The notes: generated by a model from the sequence alone, not told the origin. Shown: positions 1 to 9,911, numbered from the stretch's first letter. The stretch: 48,046 bases of DNA from an uncultured Prochlorococcus sp. (GCA_902536775.1 CACAYX010000009.1:1-48046), one strand, 5' to 3'. Made by a program: numbers and translations.

Positions 1-505
1 TATTTGGAATAACAATTTTTCTTACAAATTTATCAGCTTCATTGTAGATTTTTGCAAAGTCTAGTTTTATATTTGAACTAGAACTGATTTCAGCTATAAA
101 TAAAGTTTGTCCTCTTTTAATAACAATATTTCCTCTCCTAAATTCTTTAATATTATTTTTTAGTTGATTTAACTGTTTTTCTTTTTGAATAATTTTACCT
201 TCAAGTTCCTTTTGTTCTGCCTGTAAAGGGATTAAAGCCTTTTTACTTTCATCTAAAGTTTTTTGCAAAAAAGGAATATCAACAAAAAGTCTTTGTCTAA
301 ATTCTTCACTTACTAAAATCAATAACCCTATTGATATAGAACTAATAAACCCACCAGTAATAATTGTTATTATAGTTGCTGTTTTTTTAGGCCTTAATTT
401 TAAGATACTAAATCTTGCTTTACCAATCTTTGTTCCAAGAATATCCCCAAATGGTGCAATTAATCCCCCTAGTAATATTAAAAAAACAATTAAAATCGAA
501 GCCAC
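1..505 (-). CDS. DUF3084 family membrane protein (3' end outside window)
   Basis: The reverse strand is open from 505 to the window edge, giving about 168 residues of the N-terminal part. It starts with GTG at 505-503; an in-frame stop lies a short way upstream and there is no ATG between. Residues 1-15 form a hydrophobic segment, a second follows at about 35-55, and then a charged coiled-coil-like stretch rich in K, E and Q. This layout, and the text around the second helix, match the cyanobacterial DUF3084 family of unknown function. It lies 39 bases downstream of ntcA on the same strand, so it may be read through from ntcA. The C-terminal half is not in the window. Confidence 0.75.
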   Translation of the reverse strand, partial: MASILIVFLILLGGLIAPFGDILGTKIGKARFSILKLRPKKTATIITIITGGFISSISIGLLILVSEEFRQRLFVDIPFLQKTLDESKKALIPLQAEQKELEGKIIQKEKQLNQLKNNIKEFRRGNIVIKRGQTLFIAEISSSSNIKLDFAKIYNEADKFVRKIVIPN

Positions 506-544
506 ACTTTTGCATATACTCAGTACATCATAATTTATGATGAA

Positions 545-1279
545 TCAATTAAATCTTTTTGCAAGAGCAATTGGATCGAACACTGTGATCTTTTTTCTTT
601 CAATATTAAGGAGACCTGAATCCTTTAAATCTCCCAATAATCTTGTAATGGTTACTCTTGTAGAACCAATAGCTTCAGCAATTGCCTGATGTGAAAGCCT
701 TAAATCTATCGTAATACCTTTTTCACTTGCCACTCCAAAGTCTCTACAAAGGACCATTAAAAAACTTACTAAACGAGAAGACATATCTCTATGTGTAAGG
801 GTTTCTATCATTGTTTCAGTTTGCAGAATCCTACTTGAAAGACCCTGTAAAAGTAACAGTCCTACTGATGCATCTTCCTCTATAGCTCTTAAAACAGAAT
901 TTGCAGGTGCTGTTATCATTTCAACTCTTGTGAATGCTATAGCATGGTAAAATCTATCTGATCTATGGCCCGTTAAAAGAGATAAAACACCAAAGAGACT
1001 ATTTTCTCTTAAAAGAGCAACAGTTATTTCTTCACCTGACTCATAAACTCTTGATAGTCTTACTGCTCCTCTTCTTATAAGATAGACCCTTTCCGCAGGG
1101 TCTCCAGGAAAGAATATTGTTTTAGACCTCTCAACCATTTCTGTGCTTGCACCATCTAGCCCTTTAATAACTTCCATTAAAGTTCTATTGATTGGAAAAC
1201 GCTCTCCAACAGAGTTGACTTTACTTTGTCCGGAATGTGGCGAACTAAAGCGGTTGAATCCTCGTGAAGCAGGTATCAT
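545..1279 (-). CDS. ntcA: Global nitrogen regulator NtcA (CRP/FNR family)
   Basis: NtcA is the cyanobacterial transcription factor that senses 2-oxoglutarate and activates nitrogen assimilation genes. The 244-residue length is as expected for marine picocyanobacteria. An N-terminal cyclic-nucleotide-binding-like beta barrel (about 45-150) is followed by the dimerisation helix and a C-terminal helix-turn-helix from residue 195 ([20 protein letters not shown]), which is the near-invariant NtcA DNA-recognition element. It is transcribed divergently from the CobO-like gene. A site resembling an NtcA box with a correctly spaced -10 lies just upstream (1300-1342), consistent with autoregulation. 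Confidence 0.97.
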   Translation of the reverse strand: MIPASRGFNRFSSPHSGQSKVNSVGERFPINRTLMEVIKGLDGASTEMVERSKTIFFPGDPAERVYLIRRGAVRLSRVYESGEEITVALLRENSLFGVLSLLTGHRSDRFYHAIAFTRVEMITAPANSVLRAIEEDASVGLLLLQGLSSRILQTETMIETLTHRDMSSRLVSFLMVLCRDFGVASEKGITIDLRLSHQAIAEAIGSTRVTITRLLGDLKDSGLLNIERKKITVFDPIALAKRFN

Positions 1280-1299
1280 AAATATCTTGACTATTAAAA

Positions 1300-1342
1300 A
1301 ATTTAAGGAGACACCTTGAAATATCTTGTATCAACTGTAACA
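1300..1342 (-). promoter_or_regulatory. Putative NtcA-activated promoter of ntcA
   Basis: Read on the minus strand, 1342-1327 is TGTTACAGTTGATACA, which fits the relaxed NtcA consensus TGT-N10-ACA (one half is GTT instead of GTA). Twenty-one bases further on, 1305-1300 reads TAAATT, which matches the TAN3T -10 box of class II NtcA promoters, where the usual spacing is 20-24. The start codon would be about 15-20 bases after transcription start. The layout is seen in the sequence; autoregulation is inferred from known NtcA biology. Confidence 0.6.
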
Positions 1343-1422
1343 ATTTTCAATTCTTATCAGAATATCAACAAGCTTTTTTCATTCAGTTTCAAATTGCTTA
1401 ACCTTTTTTAAGTAAAATTACA

Positions 1423-1473
1423 CTACATGCAGTGTCACTAGATTCTAATTATACTGCATGTAGAAAGAATCTA
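1423..1473 (+). promoter_or_regulatory. Two interleaved inverted repeats over the promoter of the CobO-like gene
   Basis: CTACATGCAGT (1423-1433) is repeated in inverse, perfect over 11 bases, at 1453-1463. TAGATTCT (1439-1446) is repeated in inverse at 1466-1473. The arms interlock in the order A-B-A'-B'. A -10-like TATACT lies at 1450-1455, so the long arms sit about where the -35 and the -10/+1 would be, and the start codon follows at 1478. This could be a double operator or, if transcription starts upstream, two competing RNA hairpins in the leader. Confidence 0.6.
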
Positions 1474-1477
1474 AATA

Positions 1478-2059
1478 ATGGTAATTAGTTCATCCCATAT
1501 TTATTCCAAAGGTAATCTTGATGTTATAAAAACAAATAATCCTAACAAAATTAACGTAAAAAAATTTTCACAAAACGGGCAAATTCAAATCTATCAATCT
1601 TCATATAGAGGTAGCTACACATCTATAATTAGAGACTCTCTGAGAAATGCTGCTCTTGGCAGGAAAGTTTTACTAATACAATTTATGAAAGGAGGTGTTA
1701 AGCAAGGAGTTGATAATGCAGTAAAACTATGCGGTAATTTAACCTGGGTAAGATCATCACATACCTTTGATCAATATAATTCTGAAGCAATTGAAAATAA
1801 TAAAAATTTAAAAAAATCTATTCATGAATCTACTATTGAATTATGGAATTTTTGTAAAAAAGAACTACAGTCTGGAGAGAATGACCAAATAATACTTGAT
1901 GAAATTTTTTTAGCTATTGACATGAAAATTATTGATAAAGATGATTTGATTTCAACACTTGAAAACCGATTTATATCAGGAGATGTAATCCTTACTGGTA
2001 CAGATATACCTAAAGATTTATTATTAATGGCCAACCAAATTACCGAACTTCGCTCATAA
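1478..2059 (+). CDS. CobO/BtuR-like protein lacking the Walker A motif
   Basis: The 193-residue protein aligns by eye along most of corrinoid adenosyltransferases of the BtuR/CobO/CobP type: the AALGRKVLLIQFMKGG strand (58-73), the LDEI acidic motif (D141, E142), the ILTGTDIPKDLL segment (about 171-182) and a final TELR. The ATP-binding loop, normally GNGKGKTT, is replaced here by SSYRGSYT (about 41-48), so the glycines and the catalytic lysine are gone. Usual ATP binding therefore looks lost; I do not infer active cobalamin adenosylation. The C-terminus is also short compared with BtuR. It is the first gene of a rightward cluster with dcd (4 bases after) and thyX. The function is unknown. 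Confidence 0.8.
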   Translation: MVISSSHIYSKGNLDVIKTNNPNKINVKKFSQNGQIQIYQSSYRGSYTSIIRDSLRNAALGRKVLLIQFMKGGVKQGVDNAVKLCGNLTWVRSSHTFDQYNSEAIENNKNLKKSIHESTIELWNFCKKELQSGENDQIILDEIFLAIDMKIIDKDDLISTLENRFISGDVILTGTDIPKDLLLMANQITELRS

Positions 2060-2063
2060 AACA

Positions 2064-2657
2064 ATGTTAAAAAATGATCTCTGGATAAATCAAAAAGCTT
2101 CGGAAGGTATGATAAAACCCTTTCAATCAAATTTAGTGAGACATCTTGAGCCTGATAATAAACAAAAGCCAGTTTTGAGTTACGGATGTTCCTCTTATGG
2201 CTATGATTTAAGACTTTCATCAAAAGAATTTCTAATTTTCAGACATATCCCTGGGACTGTAATGAACCCCAAAAAGTTTAATCCTAATAATCTAGAGAAA
2301 ACTCTTCTTCACCATGATAATGATGGAGACTTTTTTATTCTTCCTGCTCACTCCTATGGTTTAGGAGTTGCTTTAGAAAAGATGAAAGTGCCAGAAAATA
2401 TAACTGTAATATGTATAGGCAAAAGTACTTACGCACGACTTGGGATTATTGTTAATACGACTCCCGCAGAGGCAGGTTGGGAAGGTCATCTGACTTTAGA
2501 GTTTAGTAATAGTTCAGGTGCAGATTGCAGAATATATGCTGAAGAGGGTATTTGCCAACTTCTCTTTTTTGAGGGCGATCCGTGCTCCACAACCTATGAA
2601 GATAGAAGAGGTAAATATCAAAACCAACCAGAAAAAGTAACTCTCGCAAAGATCTAA
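2064..2657 (+). CDS. dcd: dCTP deaminase
   Basis: Dcd converts dCTP to dUTP, the precursor of dUMP for thymidylate synthesis. The 197-residue protein carries the family motifs SSYGYDLR (about 43-50), GKSTYARLG (about 119-127) and TPAEAGWEGHLTLE, which holds the catalytic glutamate, and a C-terminal GKYQNQ lid. Whether it also hydrolyses dUTP, as some family members do, cannot be read from the sequence. It sits directly between the CobO-like gene and thyX, one base before the latter, so deamination and methylation of the uracil nucleotide are probably co-expressed. Confidence 0.95.
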   Translation: MLKNDLWINQKASEGMIKPFQSNLVRHLEPDNKQKPVLSYGCSSYGYDLRLSSKEFLIFRHIPGTVMNPKKFNPNNLEKTLLHHDNDGDFFILPAHSYGLGVALEKMKVPENITVICIGKSTYARLGIIVNTTPAEAGWEGHLTLEFSNSSGADCRIYAEEGICQLLFFEGDPCSTTYEDRRGKYQNQPEKVTLAKI

Positions 2658-2658
2658 A

Positions 2659-3291
2659 ATGAGTAAAGTTGAACTAATTTCGCTCACTCCTGATGCAGAA
2701 AAAACAATGGCTTACATTGCAAGAGTTAGTAATCCAAAAAATCAGGAAAATGAAGAATATTCGAAATTATTGAGTTATTGCATTAAAAATGAACATTGGA
2801 GTGTTTTTGAACAGTCATTTATGACCTTGCAAATAGAAACTAATAGAGGAATTGCTGCACAAATTTTAAGACATAGATCATTTACTTTCCAGGAATTTTC
2901 ACAGAGATATGCAGATAGTTCTCAATTGGGTAATATTCCCTTACCAGAGTTAAGGCGTCAAGATTTTAAAAACAGGCAAAATTCAATTCCTGATCTCTCT
3001 GATGAGTTAAAAGAAAGATTCAATGAAAAAATTGGTTTACATTTTCAGGCTGCTTCAGAATTATATGAAGATTTACTTGCAGAAGGCGTAGCCAAAGAAT
3101 GTGCGAGATTTGTTCTACCTTTAGCAACTCCAACAAAAATCTATATGTCTGGATCATGCAGATCGTGGATCCATTACATTCATTTAAGATCAGCTCACGG
3201 CACCCAAAAAGAACACAAGTCTATCGCCCAAAATTGCAAGTCTATTTTTAAAAAAAGTTTTCCTATTGTATCAAAATCTTTAGGATGGTAA
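2659..3291 (+). CDS. thyX: FAD-dependent thymidylate synthase ThyX
   Basis: ThyX methylates dUMP to dTMP using methylenetetrahydrofolate, FAD and NADPH. The 210-residue protein shows the signature RHR-x7-S motif at 71-81 (RHRSFTFQEFS), followed by QRY. Conserved nucleotide-binding residues lie in the C-terminal part (ECARFVLPLATPTKIYMSGSC). It follows dcd by one base and ends three bases before the convergent txlA. Whether a ThyA-type synthase exists elsewhere in the genome cannot be told from this window. Confidence 0.96.
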   Translation: MSKVELISLTPDAEKTMAYIARVSNPKNQENEEYSKLLSYCIKNEHWSVFEQSFMTLQIETNRGIAAQILRHRSFTFQEFSQRYADSSQLGNIPLPELRRQDFKNRQNSIPDLSDELKERFNEKIGLHFQAASELYEDLLAEGVAKECARFVLPLATPTKIYMSGSCRSWIHYIHLRSAHGTQKEHKSIAQNCKSIFKKSFPIVSKSLGW

Positions 3292-3294
3292 AAA

Positions 3295-3840
3295 TTATCC
3301 ATGACTGCGAGGACTAACCTCATTATTTTTATTTTCTTTAATTGTTGAAAATTCAGCATTAATAATTTCTTCATAAGGTTTATCTTCTTTTTCTAACTTA
3401 TTAATAGATTTTCTCATTTTTATTTCATCTTGCTTACCAATAAAAGTAGATATTAGGTTACCCTTTTTATCAAAAAGATTAACTTGAGGAATCCCATTGA
3501 CATCAAACTTCTGGATGTAATTACCCCATTTTTGATTATCAACATTTAAAAAAACAAAATTAATATCTTTTTCATATTCATCTTTAAAAGCAGAAACTTG
3601 TGGAGCCATTTCTTTGCAAACTTCACACCACTCAGCATAAAATTCCAAAAATGTAGGCTTATTATTTGTAAAAGCTATTTCAGGATCAACAGATAATTCT
3701 CCAAAACTCTTTAGAAGATAAGTTGATTTAAAAAAGAAATTTCTAAACAAAAACAGGGAAATGATAACAATTGATATAATCAAAATAAGTATTGTTTTGA
3801 AATTTGTCTTTGAAGTTTGCTCTCGACTCTCAGATTGCAT
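3295..3840 (-). CDS. txlA: TxlA/HCF164-like membrane-anchored thioredoxin
   Basis: From the ATG at 3840 this is a 181-residue protein with one N-terminal membrane helix (about 15-33) and a thioredoxin fold whose active site is WCEVC (71-75), the motif of cyanobacterial TxlA and plastid HCF164. These proteins sit in the thylakoid membrane with the thioredoxin domain in the lumen and deliver reducing power for cytochrome c and b6f assembly. A longer start at 3885 (15 more residues) is open, but its extra residues precede the normal short cytosolic tail, so I prefer 3840. The C-terminal 30 residues are charged and of low complexity. Confidence 0.88.
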   Translation of the reverse strand: MQSESREQTSKTNFKTILILIISIVIISLFLFRNFFFKSTYLLKSFGELSVDPEIAFTNNKPTFLEFYAEWCEVCKEMAPQVSAFKDEYEKDINFVFLNVDNQKWGNYIQKFDVNGIPQVNLFDKKGNLISTFIGKQDEIKMRKSINKLEKEDKPYEEIINAEFSTIKENKNNEVSPRSHG

Positions 3841-3977
3841 TATTAAGGAATTACTAGCTAAAAACATCTTAAATAAGTTCACCAAATAAAGAGAATTGAA
3901 ATCTATAAGCTTTTAATCAACTGATAAAATAATAATTCAACAATTATCAAAATTTATTTGATTCCTAAAATCTAATT

Positions 3978-5333
3978 ATGCAATCTATCTTTGGAACTGA
4001 TGGAATAAGAGGAAGATTTAATGAAGAGATAACCTATTCACTAGCCTATAAAGTAGGCTATGCTCTAGGTTCGAGCTTAGAGATGAAAGGTCCAATAATA
4101 ATTGGAAGGGATACAAGAATTAGTGGAAATATTCTTCTTCAGGCAATAACTCAAGGTATAAAAGATAGTGGTAAAAAATTTATAAATCTTGGAATCTGCC
4201 CTACCGCAGCTATACCTTTTTTAATCCAAAAAGAGAACCTAAGTAGTGGGATCATGATATCTGCAAGTCATAATCCGCCAGAATATAATGGCATAAAAAT
4301 TTTTGATCATAATGGTCAAAAAATTACCAAAAATATTGAAAATAAAATTCAAAAATTAATTGAAGAGTCAAATAACAATATCTCAGTTCCTAAAAAAGTT
4401 ATCCCCCAAAATACGAATAAAGATCTTATTGATATTTATATCAAAAGCCTAATCCAAACAATGGGTGGAGAAACTCTAAGCGGGTTGAAAATAATATTAG
4501 ACACCTGCTATGGATCAGCGGCAACCTGCGCAAAAAAAATCTTTCAGTCTCTTGGTGCTGATGTAAGAGTTATCAATAACTCAAAAAATGGGTTGAAAAT
4601 TAATATGAATTGCGGTTCTACTAACCTAGAACCATTAAAACAAGCTTTGAGAGAGAGTCCTGCAGATATGGGTTTTAGCTTCGATGGAGATGCCGATAGA
4701 GTAATTGGAATAGATTCAAAAGGCAATATTTTAGATGGAGATCACATTCTTTTTCTTTGGGGTAGAGAACTTATGGAACAAAAAATTCTCACAAATAATT
4801 TATTAATTTCAACTCAAATGGCAAACTTAGGTTTTGAAAATGCCTGGAAGAAAATTGGGGGAATTTTATATAGAACTGATGTAGGAGATAAACATGTGCA
4901 TGACGCAATTAAGGAAAAAGGAGCAGTTTTAGGAGGTGAGCAGTCAGGTCATATACTTTCAAAAATTAATAATTTTTCTGGAGATGGGATATTGACTGCA
5001 CTTCAAATTTCTAAATTTTGTAAAAAGAAAAATATTAATTTAAAAGATTGGCTTAAAAGTAGTTTCGAACCTTATCCTCAAAAACTAACCAATATCAATC
5101 TAGACTTTAATATGAATAAATTAAATCCAGAAACTAAAATCCTAATTGATCAAACTATAGCCTTTTTTCAGAAAATATATGCGGATAATTGTAGAGTTTA
5201 TATTAGGCCTAGCGGCACAGAACCCGTAATGAGAGTCCTAGTTGAGGCCGAAAATCATAAGAAAGTTCATTCTTTATCAAGAGAAATAACCAACAAACTC
5301 TTTTTAGAAATTGATAAATTAATAAATTATTAA
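3978..5333 (+). CDS. glmM: Phosphoglucosamine mutase
   Basis: GlmM converts glucosamine-6-phosphate to glucosamine-1-phosphate on the way to UDP-GlcNAc for peptidoglycan and lipid A. The 451-residue protein has the FGTDGIRG start, the phosphoserine loop ISASHNP (S97), the metal-binding loop FDGDADR (about 235-241), the sugar-binding GGEQSGH and the phosphate-binding RPSGTEP near residue 411. The last residue of the S-H-N-P context and the overall length fit GlmM rather than phosphomannomutase. It ends four bases from the convergent trmB. Confidence 0.96.
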   Translation: MQSIFGTDGIRGRFNEEITYSLAYKVGYALGSSLEMKGPIIIGRDTRISGNILLQAITQGIKDSGKKFINLGICPTAAIPFLIQKENLSSGIMISASHNPPEYNGIKIFDHNGQKITKNIENKIQKLIEESNNNISVPKKVIPQNTNKDLIDIYIKSLIQTMGGETLSGLKIILDTCYGSAATCAKKIFQSLGADVRVINNSKNGLKINMNCGSTNLEPLKQALRESPADMGFSFDGDADRVIGIDSKGNILDGDHILFLWGRELMEQKILTNNLLISTQMANLGFENAWKKIGGILYRTDVGDKHVHDAIKEKGAVLGGEQSGHILSKINNFSGDGILTALQISKFCKKKNINLKDWLKSSFEPYPQKLTNINLDFNMNKLNPETKILIDQTIAFFQKIYADNCRVYIRPSGTEPVMRVLVEAENHKKVHSLSREITNKLFLEIDKLINY

Positions 5334-5337
5334 CGCA

Positions 5338-5967
5338 TTAAATTTTTATATAAATCCTTTCATAAATATCAAGTTGGTTAACAATCACATATTTTTCCCG
5401 ATTAGTTTTTACTTTATTTGGATTAAAACTTTCGGAAAAATTAAAATCTTTTTTATCTATTGTTTTAAAATTAAAATTACTTGATATGGTGCAATCCATA
5501 TAATCGAATAAATCCTTTACATCTGTTTTTATAAAAATTAGGGTGCCTTTTTGCAATGAATTTGAGAGTATATTAATAAATCCTGGCTGAATTACACGCC
5601 TTTTATAATGCCTCTTTTTAAACCAAGGATCAGGGAAATTAAAAGATATACTTTTTAAATTTTTGATAATAAATTTATTTTGGACATCATTCAAAATATT
5701 ATTAGCATTGCCAAATATAAAATATAGATTTTTGATTTCTCTTTCAATAACTTTTAATTTAGCATTTTTGACTAATTTCTCACGGATTTCAATGCCTAAA
5801 TAATTCCAACTGGTATTAACTAAAGCTAAATCAAATAGAAACTCACCAGCAGCACAACCTATATCCAAATGAAGGTTCAATTTAGAATCACCAAACATTT
5901 CACTCAAAGAAGGTATTCTTTCAATTTGATTAAAATTACTACTAAGAGGATTAACATGCTGTCTCAT
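5338..5967 (-). CDS. trmB: tRNA (guanine-N7-)-methyltransferase
   Basis: TrmB adds the m7G at position 46 of tRNAs. The 209-residue protein has an SAM-binding motif I ([10 protein letters not shown], about 34-43), an acidic strand end (GIEIREK) and the family signature [14 protein letters not shown]. Near the C-terminus NREKY matches the conserved T-x-Y/E-KY region of TrmB. It is convergent with glmM. The region 5968-6089 upstream holds only a short AT-rich gap. Confidence 0.95.
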   Translation of the reverse strand: MRQHVNPLSSNFNQIERIPSLSEMFGDSKLNLHLDIGCAAGEFLFDLALVNTSWNYLGIEIREKLVKNAKLKVIEREIKNLYFIFGNANNILNDVQNKFIIKNLKSISFNFPDPWFKKRHYKRRVIQPGFINILSNSLQKGTLIFIKTDVKDLFDYMDCTISSNFNFKTIDKKDFNFSESFNPNKVKTNREKYVIVNQLDIYERIYIKI

Positions 5968-6089
5968 ACAATTATCAATATATTCCTAGGCAATAATATA
6001 AGGATGCATAATATTCATAACTATGACAATAGTAAGTTCAAAAGTAACAGTTTGATGTTTAATTATTATGTGTTTAAAAAGAAAAAGTT

Positions 6090-6713
6090 TTGAACGTTTT
6101 TAATCAACTTTCTATTTGGGTATCCTTTCATCTTTCAATAATTTTTCTTATTGGTATTCCTGTTACTCTATCTTTCTGGTCATTTAAAAAAAGAAATAAA
6201 GCAGTTACTAAACTTCTATCAATTTATTGGAAAGTCTCCCTTTTATTTTTTATAAGCCTTCTACTTTTAATAGGAAAATATAATTATGCTCTCGTGATAA
6301 CAAATATTTCAACATTATTAATAACAGCTTCAGTTTGGTTTTGGAACGATATTAATGATGAATTAAGAGAATATGATTTTTCTTACTCCCTTACAACAAC
6401 GACAAAAATATGGAGATGGACGATAACTTTTATATCTCTCAATTTCTTTATTCAGAGTTTAAAAAACTTAACCTGCTTTTCTTTTATTAATTCAGAAACT
6501 TGTGCAATATGGCTTCAGCCTTCTTCAAATTTATACATAATTATCAAAAATTTATTTAATTTTTTCTTTGGAGCTAACTTTACCCAGCCGATATCAAAAT
6601 TCTTAGGATTATTCGCATTATTAATCTATATTTTAGGCATTATTCAATGGTCAATAATCAAATTACCTAAAAATGGAAGAAACTCTTGCTTCTCAGAAAA
6701 TGGCAAAAATTGA
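6090..6713 (+). CDS. DUF3177-like integral membrane protein
   Basis: The 207-residue protein begins with TTG; there is no in-frame ATG at the N-terminus. It is very hydrophobic, with five or so predicted membrane segments (about 10-30, 45-63, 68-86, 108-125 and 165-195) and an aromatic-rich middle with WFWNDINDELREYDFSYS. This resembles the cyanobacterial DUF3177 family of unknown function; the assignment is from memory of the family. Its last 14-41 bases overlap the next small gene, suggesting translational coupling. Confidence 0.75.
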   Translation: MNVFNQLSIWVSFHLSIIFLIGIPVTLSFWSFKKRNKAVTKLLSIYWKVSLLFFISLLLLIGKYNYALVITNISTLLITASVWFWNDINDELREYDFSYSLTTTTKIWRWTITFISLNFFIQSLKNLTCFSFINSETCAIWLQPSSNLYIIIKNLFNFFFGANFTQPISKFLGLFALLIYILGIIQWSIIKLPKNGRNSCFSENGKN

Positions 6714-7008
6714 TTTAATAAATAGTCTTGAAAAAATAAGTTCCGAGATGCCTGATAGGATACTTAAACTAGAGGGATTTATTCTAAAAGAAAATCAAAA
6801 AGAACAATTAGAAATAATTGTTTTTAGAGGATTCAGCAGCTCAACAACTCATCCAATTGAAATAGATTCAGAAAAAAAAGTAATAACACTTTCTCATATA
6901 ATTACAAACTTTAAACTTTATAAAGCACCGTTAACAGAAACCGAAGAAAATTTTATCAGAGAAAATCAAAACTCAGTTTTCTTTTTGAATCAACAAAATT
7001 GGATTTAA
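6700..7008 (+). CDS. Small conserved cyanobacterial protein (DUF7734-like)
   Basis: A 102-residue protein (111 if the ATG at 6673 is used). Its core [18 protein letters not shown] matches a short protein family found in cyanobacteria and plastid-bearing plants, which I believe is DUF7734; no function is known to me. The start at 6700 (MAKIDLINS) puts the N-terminus where homologs begin. It overlaps the DUF3177-like gene and its stop overlaps the stop of convergent ileS by four bases, an example of extreme compaction. Confidence 0.75.
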   Translation: MAKIDLINSLEKISSEMPDRILKLEGFILKENQKEQLEIIVFRGFSSSTTHPIEIDSEKKVITLSHIITNFKLYKAPLTETEENFIRENQNSVFFLNQQNWI

Positions 7009-9911
7009 ATAAATTCAAAATTAATAATATTTGAACATCTTTTGCATAATTTTGTATTTTGGACTCCATTAAAAGTTTCTTTTTGATAATGCCAACATCT
7101 ATCACATTTTTGACCTTGAGCTTTATTTATTTGAATTTTACCAAGAGCATTGTTATCAATAATCAGGGAATTCTCAGCCAATTCGGATACCACTTGGAAA
7201 TTTGATACTATAAGCCAATCTCTAAACAAATCTACATCTTGATTGCCAAATTCTTTTAGCCAAGTAAGTGAATCTTTTAGAGCTTTATCTTCAGGTAAAT
7301 AACTAACTTCAGTTTCCAAAGCTGCTCCAATTATTTGTTTGTTCCTACATCCTTCTATAGCCTTGTTAATTTCAACCCTCAAATTTCTTAAATTTGCAAT
7401 GTGCTCATTAAGTATTTGATTTTTCCAGGACTGCGAAAATATTGGCCATCCTCTTTGAAAGACTGATTTTTCTTTAGTTAGATATGGAATATTTTGCCAA
7501 ATATCTTCAGCCATATGACAAAGCACTGGAGAAATAAGTACGGCTAAATTTTCAACAACTTTTGACATGACGAACTGACAAGATCTTCTCCTAAATTCTG
7601 ATTTAGAACTTACATATAACCTATCCTTCGCAATATCCAAATAAAAATTTGATAGATCTACAACGCAAAAACTTTGCAAAATTTGGAAAAATTTTGAAAA
7701 TTCATAATTTTCATAAGCTTTTGATATTTGATCTGTAACCTCAACTAATCTGCCTAACATCCATTGATCCAAGAGAGGTAATTGATCAATTTCAAAACTG
7801 TCGATTTTAGGATCATAATCATGAATATTTCCTAGAAGATATCTTGCAGTATTACGAACTTTTCTGTATACATCTGAAAGTTGCTTGAGTATATTTGAGC
7901 CAATTGGAACATCAACAGAATAATCTACAGAGCTTACCCATAACCTTAAAACATCCGCACCATAAGCAGGGTCAGTTTTTTTATTATTTCCTCCATTAAT
8001 AATTATATTTGGATCAACAACGTTTCCTAAAGATTTACTCATTTTTCTTCCGTTTTCATCAAGTGCAAAACCATGAGTTAAAACTTTCTTATATGGAGGT
8101 TTATTATTGACTGCAACAGATGTTAGCAAAGAAGACTGAAACCATCCTCGATGTTGATCTGAGCCCTCTAAATAAAGATCGGCTGGATACTTTAATTCAC
8201 TTCTTAGTTCACATACTGCCGCCCAGCTAGATCCAGAATCGAACCAAACATCCATTGTATCTGTTCCTTTTTTCCATAGATCTGATTCTTTTGCATAATT
8301 CTCTGGCAAAAGATTTTTAACATCCCAATCCCACCAAATATCTGCTCCATGTTCACCAAAAAGTTCTTGAATATGATTAATTATCTCTTTGTTAAGGAGA
8401 ATGTCATTACCATTTTTTTTATAAAAAACTGGAATAGGGACTCCCCATGACCTTTGTCTAGAAATACACCAATCTCCTCTACCAACAACCATAGAATAAA
8501 TTCTTTTCTTTCCAGTCTCTGGCATCCATACAACATCTTCGATTGCCTTTAATGCAGATGATCTAAAGCCATTTACAGATGCAAACCATTGTTCTGTTGC
8601 CCTAAAAATAGTTGGTTTTTTGGTTCTCCAATCATACGGATATCTATGCTTATAGTTTTCTTGTAGTAGCAGCAAATTATTTCCTTTTAAATATTCAATA
8701 ATTAAATCATTTGCATCTTTCAGGACATTTGATCCTTTGAATTGACCAGAATATTCATTTAAGTTCCCTTTTTCATCAACAACACATGTTATTGGTAATT
8801 CGTATTTTTGACCTACATTAAAATCATCTATTCCATGACCAGGAGCAGTATGAACAATTCCAGTCCCTGATTCAGTCGTAATGTAATCCCCCCCCATCAA
8901 GATTCTGCAATTTTTATCCTTAGTAGGATGTTGATATTCAATATTTTCCAATTCAGAACCTCTAACCTCTAAAAGCACCTTGAAATCTTTATTAAATTTC
9001 TTACTTATTTCAGAAGATAAATCCTTTGCAAAAAGGTAAATTCGTTTCTCTTCATCAATAGCAAAAACGTAATTTATTTTTGGATTTACTGCAACTGCTT
9101 CATTTGCAGGTATGGTCCAAGGAGTGGTGGTCCAAATAGTTATGAAAGAATTATTTTGAAAAAAATCTTTTTTGATATTAAGATTTTCTTGGTTGAAATT
9201 TAAAAGAATTTCCTCAGGTATTTTTGTGATTTTTAATGAAACATAAATACTTTTTGAATAATGTTCATCGGGATATTCTAATTCTGCTTCTGCAAGTGCA
9301 GTCCTCGAACTTGGGCTCCAATGCACAGGTTTAAGACCTCGATATATGTATCCATTTAAAAACATTTTCCCAAATACTCCAATCTGAGCAGATTCATAAC
9401 TTTTCTTAAGAGTTAAGTAAGGGTTATCCCAATTTCCCCATATGCCCCACCTTTTGAAACCCTCTTTTTGATTATTAATTTGGATATGGGCATAATCTGT
9501 TGCTTTTTTTCTTAAATTTAGAGTGTCAAGATTCTTTCTTTCATCAGATTTTAAATTCTGAAGAACTTTTAATTCAATAGGTAATCCATGACAGTCCCAT
9601 CCAGGTACGAAATGAACCCTAAATCCTCTTAAGGTTTTGTACTTATTAATTATGTCTTTTAAAACTTTATTAAGTGCATGACCCATATGAAGAGCTCCAT
9701 TTGCATAAGGAGGGCCATCATGTAATGTAAATATTTCGCCTGAATTGTTTGAACCTAATTGGAAATCAATATCATTATTAGCCCAAAAATTCTGTATCTC
9801 AGGTTCTCTTACAACTGAATTAGCGCGCATTGAGAAGTCTGTTTTTAATAAATTTAAAGTTTCTTTATAAGAAAAGTCTGATTTTTGTTCTTTGCTATTT
9901 TGAGATTTCAT
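7005..9911 (-). CDS. ileS: Isoleucyl-tRNA synthetase
   Basis: A 968-residue class I synthetase that charges tRNA-Ile. Visible are the HIGH-type motif HMGH (75-78), the editing domain in the first half ([14 protein letters not shown] and [12 protein letters not shown]), the KMSKS motif (about 622-626) in the order expected for IleS, and a C-terminal zinc finger CDRCWHYQ...CKRC. The length and zinc finger are those of the common bacterial form, not the mupirocin-resistant IleS2 type. About 120 AT-rich bases separate it from ycf66. Confidence 0.98.
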   Translation of the reverse strand: MKSQNSKEQKSDFSYKETLNLLKTDFSMRANSVVREPEIQNFWANNDIDFQLGSNNSGEIFTLHDGPPYANGALHMGHALNKVLKDIINKYKTLRGFRVHFVPGWDCHGLPIELKVLQNLKSDERKNLDTLNLRKKATDYAHIQINNQKEGFKRWGIWGNWDNPYLTLKKSYESAQIGVFGKMFLNGYIYRGLKPVHWSPSSRTALAEAELEYPDEHYSKSIYVSLKITKIPEEILLNFNQENLNIKKDFFQNNSFITIWTTTPWTIPANEAVAVNPKINYVFAIDEEKRIYLFAKDLSSEISKKFNKDFKVLLEVRGSELENIEYQHPTKDKNCRILMGGDYITTESGTGIVHTAPGHGIDDFNVGQKYELPITCVVDEKGNLNEYSGQFKGSNVLKDANDLIIEYLKGNNLLLLQENYKHRYPYDWRTKKPTIFRATEQWFASVNGFRSSALKAIEDVVWMPETGKKRIYSMVVGRGDWCISRQRSWGVPIPVFYKKNGNDILLNKEIINHIQELFGEHGADIWWDWDVKNLLPENYAKESDLWKKGTDTMDVWFDSGSSWAAVCELRSELKYPADLYLEGSDQHRGWFQSSLLTSVAVNNKPPYKKVLTHGFALDENGRKMSKSLGNVVDPNIIINGGNNKKTDPAYGADVLRLWVSSVDYSVDVPIGSNILKQLSDVYRKVRNTARYLLGNIHDYDPKIDSFEIDQLPLLDQWMLGRLVEVTDQISKAYENYEFSKFFQILQSFCVVDLSNFYLDIAKDRLYVSSKSEFRRRSCQFVMSKVVENLAVLISPVLCHMAEDIWQNIPYLTKEKSVFQRGWPIFSQSWKNQILNEHIANLRNLRVEINKAIEGCRNKQIIGAALETEVSYLPEDKALKDSLTWLKEFGNQDVDLFRDWLIVSNFQVVSELAENSLIIDNNALGKIQINKAQGQKCDRCWHYQKETFNGVQNTKLCKRCSNIINFEFI

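Noticed and set aside
1423-1473. A stable RNA pseudoknot formed by both inverted repeats at once.
   Set aside because: The two-base link would have to cross an 11-pair stem, which is too short; alternative hairpins or DNA operators are more likely.
1822-2223. Minus-strand ORF of 133 codons across the CobO-like and dcd genes.
   Set aside because: It overlaps two real genes in antisense and its peptide shows no family resemblance.
5869-6093. Plus-strand ORF overlapping the trmB start (74 codons).
   Set aside because: Mostly antisense to trmB, and the remainder is low-complexity N/K/I-rich.
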